Assembly (NCBI GenBank): GCA_963721725.1
Contig: CAVRLX010000024.1
Span: forward strand, 132,458-196,457
Origin: RI-153 sp963721725
GTDB taxonomy: Bacteria; Chloroflexota; Anaerolineae; Caldilineales; Caldilineaceae
Direction: 5' to 3'
Length of the DNA stretch: 64,000 nt
Under the pieces are notes generated by a model. That model searched no databases. It worked only from the letters and a program-made list of their open reading frames with translations, and had not been told where the DNA came from. Positions 24,781-34,386 of the stretch are shown here, piece by piece. A program made the translations under genes and the position numbers. Position 1 is the first letter of the stretch. Every line of letters starts with the position of its first letter.

Positions 24781-27753
24781 TCAGGCCAGTGCCAGTTCAC
24801 GTGCCTGATCGCGTTCCAGCATGGGGCGTAGATAGTGACCGGTATAGCTCTTTTCAATCGAGGCCACATGCTCTGGCGTACCCTCCGCCAGCACCCAGCC
24901 GCCCTTGCCGCCGCCCTCTGGCCCCATGTCAATCAGCCAGTCGCAGTTTTTGATCACGTCCAGATTATGCTCGATGACCAGCACAGTGTTGCCGCGGTCA
25001 GCCAGCTCGTGCAACACATCCAGCAGTCGGCGCACATCTTCAAAATGCAGACCCGTGGTGGGTTCATCCAAAATGTAAAAAGTATTGCCCGTATCGCGGC
25101 GGCTCAACTCTTTGCTCAACTTAATCCGTTGGGCCTCGCCGCCGGAAAGCGTCGTGGCTGGTTGGCCCAGGCGAATGTAGCCCAGACCCACGGAAGAAAG
25201 AGTTTCCAAACGGCTGCGAATCCGAGGAATGTTTTGGAAGAACTCCAGCGCTTCCTCCACAGGCATGTCGAGAATGTCGGCAATCGACTTGCCGCGGAAC
25301 TTGATCTGCAAGGTCTCGCGGTTGTAGCGCTTGCCCTTGCATTCCTCACATGGCACATAGACATCGGGCAGAAACTGCATCTCAATCTTGATGATGCCGT
25401 CGCCTTTGCAGGTTTCGCAGCGCCCGCCCTTGACGTTAAAACTAAATCGCCCAGGTTTATAGCCGCGCGCCTTGGCTTCGGGGATGCTGGCAAAGAGTTC
25501 GCGCATGGCGGTGAACAGCCCCACATAGGTGGCCGGGTTAGAGCGGGGTGTGCGACCAATCGGGCTTTGGTCGATCTCGATAACCTTGTCCAGATGCTCG
25601 GTTCCTTCCACGCTTTCGTGTATACCGGGGCGGGCTTTGGCGCGATAGAAGAGTTGGGCCAACTTTTTATAAAGCACTTCCACAACCAGCGTAGATTTGC
25701 CGCTGCCGCTGACGCCGGTCACCGCCACAAACTTGCCCAGGGGAATACGGACATCCACACCTTTGAGATTGTTCTCGCGGGCGTTCTTGATGAAAAGATA
25801 TTCGCCGTTGCCCTCGCGCCGCACCTGCGGCACACCAATCCGCCGTTCGCCACGGATGTATTGTGCCGTCATGCTGTTGGGGTGATGGATGAACTCATCG
25901 CGCGGGGCCGAGGCCACCACATGGCCGCCATGTTCGCCGGCACCGGGTCCAATATCCACCACCCAATCGGCGGCCAAAATCGTATCCTCGTCATGTTCCA
26001 CCACCAGCACCGTGTTGCCCAGATCGCGCATACCCTTGAGCGTGCCGATGAGGCGGTCGTTGTCACGTTGGTGCAGACCAATGCTCGGCTCGTCCAAAAT
26101 GTAGAGCACGCCCATCAACTGGCTGCCGATCTGCGTTGCCAGCCGAATGCGCTGGGCCTCGCCGCCGGAGAGCGTGGTGGCACTGCGCTCTAGGGTAAGA
26201 TAATCCAGCCCCACGTTGACCATAAAGCCCAGACGGGCGTCGATCTCCTTGAGCACTTGGCTGGCAATCGTCATCTGGCGACTGTTGAGCAGCGGCGCTT
26301 GTTGATCGTCGCCACGCAAAATTTCTACCCAGTTCAGCGATTCGGAGACGGGCAGCGAGGTTACATCGTGGATACTCTTGCCGCCCACGGTCACCGCCAA
26401 CGCCAGCGGACGCAGCCGTTTGCCGCCACAGGTGGGGCAGGGGCGAATGCCCATGTATTCTTCCAACTTGCCGCGGATGTACTCGCTGTCGGTCTCGGTG
26501 TAGCGGCGCTGCAAGTTGGGAATCACGCCCTGAAATTGTGTTTCATACGAGCGGTTATAGCCGCGCCCGTTGCGATATTGGACACGCACTTTTTCATCTT
26601 GGGGCAGGCCAAAGAGGATCAAATTACGCTGTTTGGCGCTAAGTTCCTTCACCGGCACGTTAATAGGCACGGCGTATTCTTTGCACACGGATTTGAGCAA
26701 CTGGGCGTAATAGCCATCGTCATCGTCGCCATTGCTGCTGTTGCGCACCCAGGGCAACACCGCGCCCTCGGCAACGCTTAGGGCGTCGTCAAAGACCAAT
26801 TCAGGATCAAACTCTTTTAGCGTACCCAGACCGTCGCAGGTGGGGCAGGCACCGTGGGGGCTGTTAAAACTAAAGGTGCGCGGCTCGATCTCCTCAAAGC
26901 TCAGCCCACATTGGGCACAGGCAAAATGTTCGCTGAAAATCCGATCCACCGCGACTTCGCGGTCGTTGCCGTTGCCGTCCACAGACTGGCGTTGCAGTTC
27001 CGAGACGATGATCACCCCTTCGCCCAGGCGCAGCGCCGTCTCCACCGAGTCGGTGAGGCGGATGCGATCTGTGCCGGGCAGGCTCTCGTCGGGGGTATCG
27101 GAGTCGGGGCGGGATGCGCGCACCACAATGCGGTCGATGACCACCTCCACCGTGTGCATCTTATACCGGTCAAGGTCAGGCACTTCGGTGACCTCGTAGA
27201 GTTCGCCATCCACACGCACACGCACATAGCCCTGGGCCTGGAGATTTTCAAAGAGGGTTTTGTGGTGGCCCTTGCGGTCGCGAATCACCGGGGCCATAAT
27301 CATCAGCCGTGCCCCTTCGCCCATCTCCAAAATCAGATCGACAATTTGCTGTGGTGTCTGCTGGCTGATGGGTTCGCCACACTGGGGACAATGGGGCTGG
27401 CCCACACGGGCATAGAGCAAGCGCAAATAGTCATAGACCTCGGTGACCGTGCCCACGGTGGAACGGGGATTGCGCCCAGCGCCCTTTTGGTCGATGGAGA
27501 TGGCCGGGCTAAGTCCTTCGATCTGGTCCACATCAGGTTTCTCCATCAGCCCCAAAAACTGGCGGGCATAGGACGAGAGCGACTCAACGTAGCGCCGTTG
27601 CCCTTCGGCATAGATTGTATCAAAGGCCAGGCTGCTTTTGCCGCTGCCGCTTAATCCGGTGATCACAATCAGCTTGTCGCGCGGGATTTCCAGATCCACA
27701 TTTTTTAGGTTGTGTTCGCGTGCGCCCCGCACCACTAATTTGTCCAGTGCCAT
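24781..27753 (-). CDS. uvrA: Excinuclease ABC subunit A
   Basis: The protein is 990 aa, slightly longer than the usual 940-960. UvrA is the damage-sensing ATPase of nucleotide excision repair. Seen: first Walker A GLSGSGKSSLAF, zinc finger CPQC...; second zinc module CAQCGLSFEEIEPRTFSFNS with CPTCDG; signature LSGGEAQRIRLATQIGS; Walker B LYILDEPSIGLHQRD; second Walker A GVSGSGKSTLV; third finger CETCKGDG...CEECKGKRYN; and second signature and Walker B TFYILDEPTTGLHF. Complete and highly conserved. It is monocistronic by appearance. Confidence 0.98.
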   Translation of the reverse strand: MALDKLVVRGAREHNLKNVDLEIPRDKLIVITGLSGSGKSSLAFDTIYAEGQRRYVESLSSYARQFLGLMEKPDVDQIEGLSPAISIDQKGAGRNPRSTVGTVTEVYDYLRLLYARVGQPHCPQCGEPISQQTPQQIVDLILEMGEGARLMIMAPVIRDRKGHHKTLFENLQAQGYVRVRVDGELYEVTEVPDLDRYKMHTVEVVIDRIVVRASRPDSDTPDESLPGTDRIRLTDSVETALRLGEGVIIVSELQRQSVDGNGNDREVAVDRIFSEHFACAQCGLSFEEIEPRTFSFNSPHGACPTCDGLGTLKEFDPELVFDDALSVAEGAVLPWVRNSSNGDDDDGYYAQLLKSVCKEYAVPINVPVKELSAKQRNLILFGLPQDEKVRVQYRNGRGYNRSYETQFQGVIPNLQRRYTETDSEYIRGKLEEYMGIRPCPTCGGKRLRPLALAVTVGGKSIHDVTSLPVSESLNWVEILRGDDQQAPLLNSRQMTIASQVLKEIDARLGFMVNVGLDYLTLERSATTLSGGEAQRIRLATQIGSQLMGVLYILDEPSIGLHQRDNDRLIGTLKGMRDLGNTVLVVEHDEDTILAADWVVDIGPGAGEHGGHVVASAPRDEFIHHPNSMTAQYIRGERRIGVPQVRREGNGEYLFIKNARENNLKGVDVRIPLGKFVAVTGVSGSGKSTLVVEVLYKKLAQLFYRAKARPGIHESVEGTEHLDKVIEIDQSPIGRTPRSNPATYVGLFTAMRELFASIPEAKARGYKPGRFSFNVKGGRCETCKGDGIIKIEMQFLPDVYVPCEECKGKRYNRETLQIKFRGKSIADILDMPVEEALEFFQNIPRIRSRLETLSSVGLGYIRLGQPATTLSGGEAQRIKLSKELSRRDTGNTFYILDEPTTGLHFEDVRRLLDVLHELADRGNTVLVIEHNLDVIKNCDWLIDMGPEGGGKGGWVLAEGTPEHVASIEKSYTGHYLRPMLERDQARELALA

Positions 27754-28049
27754 GCTGATCCTCGTTTGTCTATATGTTCACCCGGCAGGGCGAACAAATG
27801 TTCAGTGAACTCTTATTTTATTGTATTTTTCATCACGCTGCAATTTATGCCGAAGCCTCGCACTCTCCAAATGGAAGCCAAAAGACTCACAAAAAACCGC
27901 GTTCGTGGTACGATCTTCCAGGCTGAAAGAGTCATTGCTTAACTTGTCTCTATGTCGGCGCAAAGCAACAATTGACCATTATACTAAAGTGGTCATCAAA
28001 AGCGTGTAGCGTAACTTCTATTTCCCTATTTACAATTGAAGGTGGTTCT

Positions 28050-28538
28050 ATGAAAAAAATCTTGATTTTGTTGAGTCTGTGTGTACTGATTTTGGCGGCC
28101 TGTGGTGGCGATAGTGTGGAAGATACCGCACCCGTTGCCGCGCCGACAGAAGCCGTTGCCCCCACCGAAGCCGCACTCTCGGCAGCAGCGACAGTGAGCG
28201 TCGAAATGCATGATATGTATTTTGGCGCGGAAAATAACAACGTACAAAATCCGCCCGTGTGGACTGTTCCCGCTGGGGCCGAGGTCACGTTGGAGTTGAA
28301 CAATATGGGCGCGCTGGAGCACAACTGGGCCATTGTCAACATGGGTCAGGAAGTGCCCGAACCCTATACTGGTGGCGAAGATCAACCAGAGCTATTCTTT
28401 TGGAGTGCAGATGTCGTTGCTGCTGGAACGACGGAGACCTATACGTTTACCGCGCCCAGCGAAGTAGGCGACTATCTTGTGATCTGTACCGTGGCGGGTC
28501 ACTATCCGCTCATGCAGGGGCGTCTGACTGTCGAATAG
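28050..28538 (+). CDS. Cupredoxin-like copper lipoprotein
   Basis: The protein is 162 aa from ATG 28050 (GAAGGTGG upstream). It has a lipoprotein signal with LAACGG lipobox, an acidic Ala/Pro/Thr linker, and then a single cupredoxin domain: EHNW supplies the first His, and CTVAGHYPLM supplies Cys, His and Met in the type 1 copper spacing. It is likely a membrane-anchored electron carrier of the plastocyanin/auracyanin or cytochrome-oxidase-linked type. A terminator follows 20 bp after the stop. Confidence 0.88.
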   Translation: MKKILILLSLCVLILAACGGDSVEDTAPVAAPTEAVAPTEAALSAAATVSVEMHDMYFGAENNNVQNPPVWTVPAGAEVTLELNNMGALEHNWAIVNMGQEVPEPYTGGEDQPELFFWSADVVAAGTTETYTFTAPSEVGDYLVICTVAGHYPLMQGRLTVE

Positions 28539-28558
28539 AGACGGAGTTTGCATTCCCG

Positions 28559-28593
28559 GCCCAAGCCTCTGGAAAGAGCGCTTGGGCTTTTTT
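28559..28593 (+). terminator. Rho-independent terminator
   Basis: GCCCAAGC (28559-28566) pairs with GCTTGGGC (28580-28587), then T6. It follows the cupredoxin gene. Confidence 0.85.
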
Positions 28594-28752
28594 GATTGGA
28601 GGAAAATCATAGGCGTAGTAGGGTAGTTCCCCACTCACAAGGAGGACTCTCCCGCATTGTGGGCGCTTGGCAATCAGCCTATAGTAGCGATGGATTTAAG
28701 CGTTGCTATCCAAAAGTATCTTATCTGCGCTTACTCATCAAAGGTATCTATT

Positions 28753-28831
28753 CAGGTCCAGGGTGCGACGCACTCACCATACAGAATGTCTAGCCCGATC
28801 TTATCTTGGCGAGTACGTTGCACCTGAACAG
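28753..28831 (-). repeat. 75-bp palindromic repeat, copy in inverted orientation
   Basis: Matches the reverse complement of the copy at 54063-54140 almost base for base, including the central GATCGGGCTAGA-type loop. Upstream of the DUF2795 gene. Confidence 0.85.
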
Positions 28832-28859
28832 TTAAACGAAAACCAAAAGGAAAATTTCT

Positions 28860-29066
28860 ATGACTATGCAAGCCCCAAATTTGGACTTTGCTCAACTGCA
28901 AAATCACCTGGAGGGGATTGATTACCCGGCAGGCAAAGAAGAAATTCTTCAGTTTCTCATGGAAGATGCCGTCCCTAGTGATGTGACTGCACCGCTAGAA
29001 ACATTGCCTGAGCAACTCTATCACAATGTCAGTGAAGTAATGGACGCCCTCCAGCAGTCGGTATAA
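28860..29066 (+). CDS. DUF2795 domain protein
   Basis: A 68-aa acidic protein, MTMQAPNLDF start. The pattern LDFAQLQNHLEGIDYPAGKEEI...VTAPLETLPEQLYHNVSEVMDAL fits the small DUF2795 domain. The function of that family is unknown. It stands alone, 30 bp downstream of a palindromic repeat and 98 bp before the GH13 gene. Confidence 0.7.
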   Translation: MTMQAPNLDFAQLQNHLEGIDYPAGKEEILQFLMEDAVPSDVTAPLETLPEQLYHNVSEVMDALQQSV

Positions 29067-29163
29067 TCGGTATAAGAAGCGACTAAGGGATAGACAGAAG
29101 AGCTAAATCTTCCACTCCTTTAATCACTACTCGCAAATCTCTGATTTTTTAGAAGGAAACTCA

Positions 29164-30849
29164 ATGTCTGATGAGAAGCAGCACCCAATCTCATTCCAAT
29201 TACTGGCCCCCTATAATGAAGAAGTAGCCTTGTGTGGAAGTTGGGACACGTGGCAGCCCCACCCCATGACCCGTGGTGAAGACGGTATCTGGCGTGCCGA
29301 AGTCTCCCTGCCTGATGGCAGCTATGGCTATCAATTTCAGATAACTTCAAACAATTCGGGACTGCTGGGCAAAAAACTACGCGTTGGTGATCCTGTTGCT
29401 CCCTTTTTCACCGAGGATGGAAAAACCAGCCTTAATGTGGTCAATGGCGAACCAATATCGGTGAGTTACGAATGGAAACATGATCAAGAATGGCTCCCTG
29501 CCAATGCAGAGATGATCATATACGAGCTACACGTAGGGGATTTTAGTGGACCTTCCGACGAGAAGCGTGTGGGGCGCTTTGAGAGTGTAATTGCCAAACT
29601 CGACTACTTGGCGGACCTTGGTATCAACGCCATTGAGCTGATGCCCGTGAATGAGTTTGCCGCGCCCCATGACTGGGGTTATGCCCAACTTAGCCCCTAT
29701 GCTGTTGAGAGCCGCTACGGCACGCCCGACGATCTCTGTCGTTTGGTAGATGAATGTCATGCCCGCGGGATCCGTGTCATCCATGATGCGGTCTACAACC
29801 ATCTGGACATTGACGCGCCGCTCAACCAGATCGATTCTGGGTATTGGTTCCATGAGCAGAACCCGGACGAGCCACAGTTACAGTTTGGGCCTAAGCTCAA
29901 CTATGACCATTTTGACGAAAATCTGGGCATCTGGCCGGCCCGCCAATATATCTTTGATGCGCTCCATTACTGGGTGCGCACCTATCATGTGGATGGCATT
30001 CGCTTTGATGTGACCCGCGCACTGAAAAATTTTGAGCTGCTGGGCTGGTTCCGCGAGGCGCTCCAATCCAACGAGGATATGAAACCGCTGATTGCCATTG
30101 CCGAACATATCCCCGAAGACCCGGCCATTGCTGGGCCACAGGGGCCGATGGACGCGGCTTGGCATGATCGCTTTGGCAAACAACTGATTGCTACCATCAC
30201 AGGTCGCGAAAAGGACGGCGCACAGCCCGGCACCGACGGGCTGTTACAGGCGCTTGATCCCAACGGGCACGGCTATGCCAGCGCCTATAATCAGATTAAT
30301 TACCTTGATACCCATGATCAAGATCGGGCCATGTGGCAGGTGCAACAGGCGGGATTTCCCGAAGAGGCCGCTATGCGCCGCATGAAATTGGGCGCAACGC
30401 TGCTGCTGACTGCGCCGGGCATCCCCATGTTGTGGATGGGTCAGGAATTTGGCTTTGCCACCCCGCGTCAGGAGACAACAAAACCGTTGCCCCTAGACTG
30501 GTCGTTGTTGGAAAAAGGGCCGAATCAAGATCTATTGGCCTTTTACAAACGTCTGATTAAGCTGCGCAAAGAAACCCCGGCTCTCTATAGCGAGAACTTT
30601 ATTGTGGTGGCGAACTGGGCTGATCAGGGCTTGGTCTCGTACAAGCGCTGGACAAACGAGGGCAGTGTGGCGATTATCGTGGCGAATCTTAACGACGAGC
30701 CAAAGCCGGATATACGGTTGGAATCGCCCCAGATCGAAAACGGGCGCTGGTGTGATGTGCTTGAGGGCCGCGAGTTCGAGGTTCATGACAACGCGTTTCA
30801 AACGGGATTGAGTGAGAGTGGCGTCAAGATTTTTGTGAAAATGGGGTAA
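29164..30849 (+). CDS. GH13 alpha-glucan enzyme with CBM48 (TreZ/GlgB-like)
   Basis: The protein is 561 aa. N-terminal CBM48-type beta domain (residues about 7-95, CGSWDTWQPHPM), then a GH13 barrel with IYELHVGDF, LMPVNEF, DAVYNH, GIRFDVTRAL (nucleophile Asp282), IAEHIPE (acid/base Glu314) and YLDTHDQD (Asp385 in the fourth motif), and a C-terminal beta domain. All three catalytic residues are present. The layout fits malto-oligosyltrehalose trehalohydrolase or a short branching-type enzyme; the partner TreY is not adjacent, so the exact reaction is open. There is no signal peptide, so it should act in the cytoplasm. Confidence 0.8.
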   Translation: MSDEKQHPISFQLLAPYNEEVALCGSWDTWQPHPMTRGEDGIWRAEVSLPDGSYGYQFQITSNNSGLLGKKLRVGDPVAPFFTEDGKTSLNVVNGEPISVSYEWKHDQEWLPANAEMIIYELHVGDFSGPSDEKRVGRFESVIAKLDYLADLGINAIELMPVNEFAAPHDWGYAQLSPYAVESRYGTPDDLCRLVDECHARGIRVIHDAVYNHLDIDAPLNQIDSGYWFHEQNPDEPQLQFGPKLNYDHFDENLGIWPARQYIFDALHYWVRTYHVDGIRFDVTRALKNFELLGWFREALQSNEDMKPLIAIAEHIPEDPAIAGPQGPMDAAWHDRFGKQLIATITGREKDGAQPGTDGLLQALDPNGHGYASAYNQINYLDTHDQDRAMWQVQQAGFPEEAAMRRMKLGATLLLTAPGIPMLWMGQEFGFATPRQETTKPLPLDWSLLEKGPNQDLLAFYKRLIKLRKETPALYSENFIVVANWADQGLVSYKRWTNEGSVAIIVANLNDEPKPDIRLESPQIENGRWCDVLEGREFEVHDNAFQTGLSESGVKIFVKMG

Positions 30850-30906
30850 CAAAATTAGCGGGTAATTAAAGATAGATCTAGCGTGTAGGGTAGCTTACCC
30901 TACGCG

Positions 30907-31584
30907 TTACTTGTTGTGTTCATGCTGAAAGGTGGCTTTTGGCTCCCAGACTTCTCGCTCAAAATAGGCTGCGCCCAGCGGCTCGGCGCGCCAGTGTAAC
31001 GCCTGCTCAATGCGCTCCGCATGATGGCCGTGGAGCGCATCCCAGGGGATGTCGGCGGGGGGAAACCAGCGAATATCCAGCGTCTCTCGCGTGACACGTG
31101 GCGTGCCTTTTATCACGTGGGCGGCGAAGAGCAAGATGTATAGATGATGGACCGTGGCTGTTGTGGTGTGGCGAGCGTCAAAGACGCCGATCAAGCCGTC
31201 AATTTCTACCACCAACTCACTTTCTTCCCATGCCTCGCGCCGTGCTGCCGTGGAGGGCGCTTCTCCGATTTCACAGGCTCCCCCTGGCAGCGCCCACAGC
31301 GCCGTATCTGACCGCTGGATCAACAGAATCTGCCCTTCGTTATTAAAGATGGCTGTGTCCACCACTGAATAGGGTGTGACGTAATTCATATCTTCCAAGA
31401 AGAGGGCGTGGATCTCGGCGGCCGTATCGGCATGGGCCAGGCTTGTCAACTCTGCCGAAATTTCCACAATGCGATGATAGCGCTCGATCTGATAGGGGTC
31501 TTGGGTAAACATCAGCCCGGCATTGCTGAGGGCGCGCAGTTCATCAGCCAGACGCACGAGGTGTAGGGACGGAGACAACGTCAT
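30907..31584 (-). CDS. NUDIX hydrolase with N-terminal helical domain
   Basis: The protein is 225 aa from the ATG at 31584. The first ~70 residues (LVRLADELRALSNAGLMFTQDPYQIERY) match the Nudix-associated N-terminal domain common in ADP-ribose/CDP-choline-type hydrolases. The Nudix box is GGACEIGEAPSTAARREAWEES, with REAWEES catalytic glutamates in place. It probably cleaves a nucleoside diphosphate linked to another moiety. The adjacent GNAT gene starts upstream on the same strand. Confidence 0.85.
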   Translation of the reverse strand: MTLSPSLHLVRLADELRALSNAGLMFTQDPYQIERYHRIVEISAELTSLAHADTAAEIHALFLEDMNYVTPYSVVDTAIFNNEGQILLIQRSDTALWALPGGACEIGEAPSTAARREAWEESELVVEIDGLIGVFDARHTTTATVHHLYILLFAAHVIKGTPRVTRETLDIRWFPPADIPWDALHGHHAERIEQALHWRAEPLGAAYFEREVWEPKATFQHEHNK

Positions 31585-31606
31585 AAAGATCGATTCTTTC
31601 TGGGAT

Positions 31607-32140
31607 TCAGGGGTGTGACGAAAGGGGTTTTTCCATATAGAGCAGGCGCACAAAGCGTTTGCCAGATTGCACACGGTTGCTGTCGCCGGTAAGGTGGAAG
31701 CCCAGGCTTTGGAAGAATTTCAGCGCACCGGGATTGAACTGTTCCACGCCCAGACGCGCGGTGGAGATGGCCGCCTCATGCGCCAGCCACGGTTCCAAAA
31801 CTGCCCAAGCCGTACGGCCCACCCCCTGGCGCTGAAATGGTTCGGCCACCATCACCATGCCGACATAGACAAGGTTCGGCTCCGGCCACTGTAATCGAAA
31901 ATCCAGCAGCCCGATGAGTTGCGCGCCCGCCGCAGGGTTGCCTGCCTCATTGGGCTGCAAAATACCCATACCATACCGCCCATTTTCCGCAGCCATTGCT
32001 TGCAGATCACGCAGGGCCTGATTGGCTGGCGCACCGGGAAGCCCGTACATATCCCAATAGCCAGGAGTGAGATCATAGACTCGCTGCAACGTCTCAACAT
32101 GATATTGGAGATCCAGCGGAATTAGCGAAACCGGGGGCAT
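31607..32140 (-). CDS. GNAT family N-acetyltransferase
   Basis: The protein is 177 aa. Motif A is VAEPFQRQGVGRTAWAVLEPWL (RQGVGR coenzyme loop), followed by LGVEQFNPGALKFFQSLGFHLTG. The substrate is unknown. It lies between the dynamin-like gene (one base apart) and the NUDIX gene (22 bp), all on the minus strand, so a three-gene operon is likely. Confidence 0.85.
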   Translation of the reverse strand: MPPVSLIPLDLQYHVETLQRVYDLTPGYWDMYGLPGAPANQALRDLQAMAAENGRYGMGILQPNEAGNPAAGAQLIGLLDFRLQWPEPNLVYVGMVMVAEPFQRQGVGRTAWAVLEPWLAHEAAISTARLGVEQFNPGALKFFQSLGFHLTGDSNRVQSGKRFVRLLYMEKPLSSHP

Positions 32141-32141
32141 C

Positions 32142-33926
32142 TTAGCGCAGTTCTTTCACGTGTTGGCGCAGGCGGGCAAGCTGATGGGCAGCTTCCTCCA
32201 GTGTTTGGTCCAGGTGTGAAAACTTTTCACGCTCGACACGCACAAACCGTGTATACGGGGCAATCGCTTCGTGAATACGGCGCACGCTCTGGGCCAACTC
32301 ACTTTCAAACTGGCGGTTGAGCGCCTCGTCCAGCCGGTCGCGCATCGCGTTGATCTGGGTGCGTAGCTCCTCTTTGATGCGCGCCCGCCGATAGGGCAGC
32401 ACATACAGCCCCAGTGCCGCCAGCGCACTGGCCCCCAAAACGCCGGTCACGTCGAGCAGCGTGGTCTGGAGTAAAACCACCAAAATTGCGCCCAACCCCA
32501 GCGCGCCCACCTCCACCGCCGCCGTCTGCAAAATGGCGCGCTGCACATCTTGGGCCAGTTTTAGAGCTTCGGCCTCTTTATCATACGAATCGACCACAGC
32601 GCGAGCACTGTTGCCCACGCTCTTAAGCAAATTTTGGCGGTTAAACTCAAACTCGTTGCTCACGTGGCCCACCATGCGCTCGGTATGTTGTGAGGCGCGC
32701 CGGTTAATAAAGTCAATCACCGACTGCCACTGCCGATAATCTTTGTCCACCAGCCAGTCGATTAGTTCGCTGACATGCTGTTCGATCTGGAGACTGGTAT
32801 CGGCCACCACTTTGCGCTCGAACTCGCCGCGCAGTTTTTCGCTGTTCACCAGCTCGAAAACACGGGTCACACGCAGCGTTTCGTCAAAAAAGCGATCGCC
32901 ACGTTCCATCATTTCATAAAGCACATTATCGACACGGCTGCTCTGATATTGAAAATCGCGCTGCATGTCGCTCTGGTACGCCTGGAGTTGGGCCTCAATG
33001 GTGTCCAGCGTTTGAAAATCCCCGTGCAGCAAGCGCTGGCGATCATTAATCAGCGCCCGGTATCTTTCCACCAAATTGGAGGCCACGCCCAGCGGATTTT
33101 CCAGCTTCAATTGGATGCGTTGTGTGCTGTCCAGCGTGGTGAGAATATACGATTCCAGCGCAGCAAAACGGCTCTCGTCCCAATCGGACCCCGTGTGGCG
33201 GCCATTCTGTTTGGCGCGCAAGGCCAGCCGAGCGCTGACGGGGAAAATTTCTGGCTCCACGCCTAGCAGATCATACGCGTTCTGTGCCACAAATTGAAGC
33301 ACTTGGGCCTGATCATCGGGGCTTTGGAGCAGATCAAACTTATTAACAACGACAACGATCTTTTTGCCCCAGGTGCGGATCTGTTGCAAAAAGCTACGTT
33401 CACTCTCGCTAAAGGGGCGGTCGGCACTGGTGATAAAAATGACCAGATCGCTGCGCGGCACAAACTCGGCGGTGATGGCCTCATGTTCGCGGATCACAGC
33501 ATTGGTGCCGGGCGTATCCACCAGATTGACCTCGCGTAGCCACTCCACAGGCAAGCTCATGGTGATTACGCCGTTTGGATCCAGCGATTTTTCCACACGG
33601 TCGCCATAGCGCAAAAGATGCAACTGGCTGGTGGTGGGCACGACGCCTTCAGTCAGATAGCGCTCGCCCATCAGCGCGTTGATCACGGCACTCTTGCCAG
33701 CGTTAAATTCGCCGACGACGACAAGCAAGAACATCTCATCCAATTGCTCCAAGCTCTGGCGCAACAGATCATGGTCAGATGCGGGTGCATCCAACCGGGC
33801 CAATGTCACTTGGAGCAACTCCAAGAGCGAGCGTTCTTGGCGTAAAATTTTATCCTGTTCTGGGGTCAGCAAACGACGCAAGCGATATCCTTTTTCGGCA
33901 ATGTAGACGATTAAAATTTCGCCCAT
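32142..33926 (-). CDS. Dynamin-family large GTPase (bacterial dynamin-like protein)
   Basis: The protein is 594 aa. GTPase motifs: G1 GEFNAGKSAVINAL, G2 region GVVPTTSQL, G3 VDTPGTN, G4 VNKFDLL. A long helical stalk follows, with a hydrophobic hairpin near residues 490-525 (LGAILVVLLQTTLLDVTGVLGASALAALGLYVL) suited to membrane insertion, then a coiled coil. This is the BDLP/LeoA-like layout; such proteins tubulate or repair membranes and are often paired, but no partner dynamin gene is adjacent. It is the first gene of a likely operon with GNAT and NUDIX genes. Confidence 0.88.
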   Translation of the reverse strand: MGEILIVYIAEKGYRLRRLLTPEQDKILRQERSLLELLQVTLARLDAPASDHDLLRQSLEQLDEMFLLVVVGEFNAGKSAVINALMGERYLTEGVVPTTSQLHLLRYGDRVEKSLDPNGVITMSLPVEWLREVNLVDTPGTNAVIREHEAITAEFVPRSDLVIFITSADRPFSESERSFLQQIRTWGKKIVVVVNKFDLLQSPDDQAQVLQFVAQNAYDLLGVEPEIFPVSARLALRAKQNGRHTGSDWDESRFAALESYILTTLDSTQRIQLKLENPLGVASNLVERYRALINDRQRLLHGDFQTLDTIEAQLQAYQSDMQRDFQYQSSRVDNVLYEMMERGDRFFDETLRVTRVFELVNSEKLRGEFERKVVADTSLQIEQHVSELIDWLVDKDYRQWQSVIDFINRRASQHTERMVGHVSNEFEFNRQNLLKSVGNSARAVVDSYDKEAEALKLAQDVQRAILQTAAVEVGALGLGAILVVLLQTTLLDVTGVLGASALAALGLYVLPYRRARIKEELRTQINAMRDRLDEALNRQFESELAQSVRRIHEAIAPYTRFVRVEREKFSHLDQTLEEAAHQLARLRQHVKELR

Positions 33927-34386
33927 TGTAGCATAGGCCCCTGGAAAAGGTAGAACAAGGGGGCGGGGGCGCTCCCCAGCATAGTCTATACGTCTGGCAG
34001 GGGCAAAGGGTTTCCCCGCTGGAGATTTTCAGATCGAATTTCACTGCCCAAAGCCTTTTGATCCGCAGATTATACAGATTGCGCAGATTTCTTGTACCTG
34101 TTCAGGTGCGATGCACTCGCCAAGACAAGATCTGGCTTGCAATGCTGTGTGGCGAGTGCGTCGCACCCTGGAGCTGATCAGATACGTAGTTGTCTCTCCT
34201 ATTCTCGGCGAGGTCTCGGCGCGCTCTGGTTTTTGCCGGGAAGGGACGCTGTTCAATTTGCATCGGAGCCGGGGCCGAGAGATCGCTCAAATTGCACATG
34301 ACGCTCGCGAATGGCTGTGCTATAATGCGCGCACGTCAGCGCCGATCATTGGATTGGCTCTTTTCACAACCGGAGGGAGTTCGTCG
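33927..34386. other. 460-bp intergenic region between divergent genes
   Basis: It separates the dynamin-like gene from the unknown 223-aa gene. It holds a complete palindromic repeat (34099-34173) and GCAGATT-rich words near 34062-34090. An open frame continues through it from 34111 into the downstream gene, but it starts inside the repeat and is not believable as coding sequence. Confidence 0.6.
34099..34173 (+). repeat. 75-bp palindromic repeat
   Basis: TGTTCAGGTGCGATGCACTC opens the element and GGCGAGTGCGTCGCACCCTG closes it. Between the divergent dynamin-like and unknown genes. Confidence 0.85.

Larger units (their letters stand above)
28539..28859. other. Intergenic region with terminator and palindromic repeat
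   Basis: 321 bp holding the terminator of the cupredoxin gene (28559-28593) and an inverted-orientation copy of the 75-bp palindromic repeat (28753-28831). Nothing else was recognised between them. Confidence 0.6.

Noticed and set aside
24835..26193. 452-codon plus-strand frame opposite uvrA
   Set aside because: It is the shadow of the highly conserved uvrA gene; GC-rich codon bias creates long antisense frames.
28439..28612. Additional small ORFs around the cupredoxin gene
   Set aside because: They are alternative frames of the cupredoxin gene and of its terminator region.
34111..34386. N-terminal extension of the unknown 223-aa protein by 92 codons
   Set aside because: The extension starts within a palindromic repeat and lacks a ribosome site, while the internal ATG at 34387 has a strong one.
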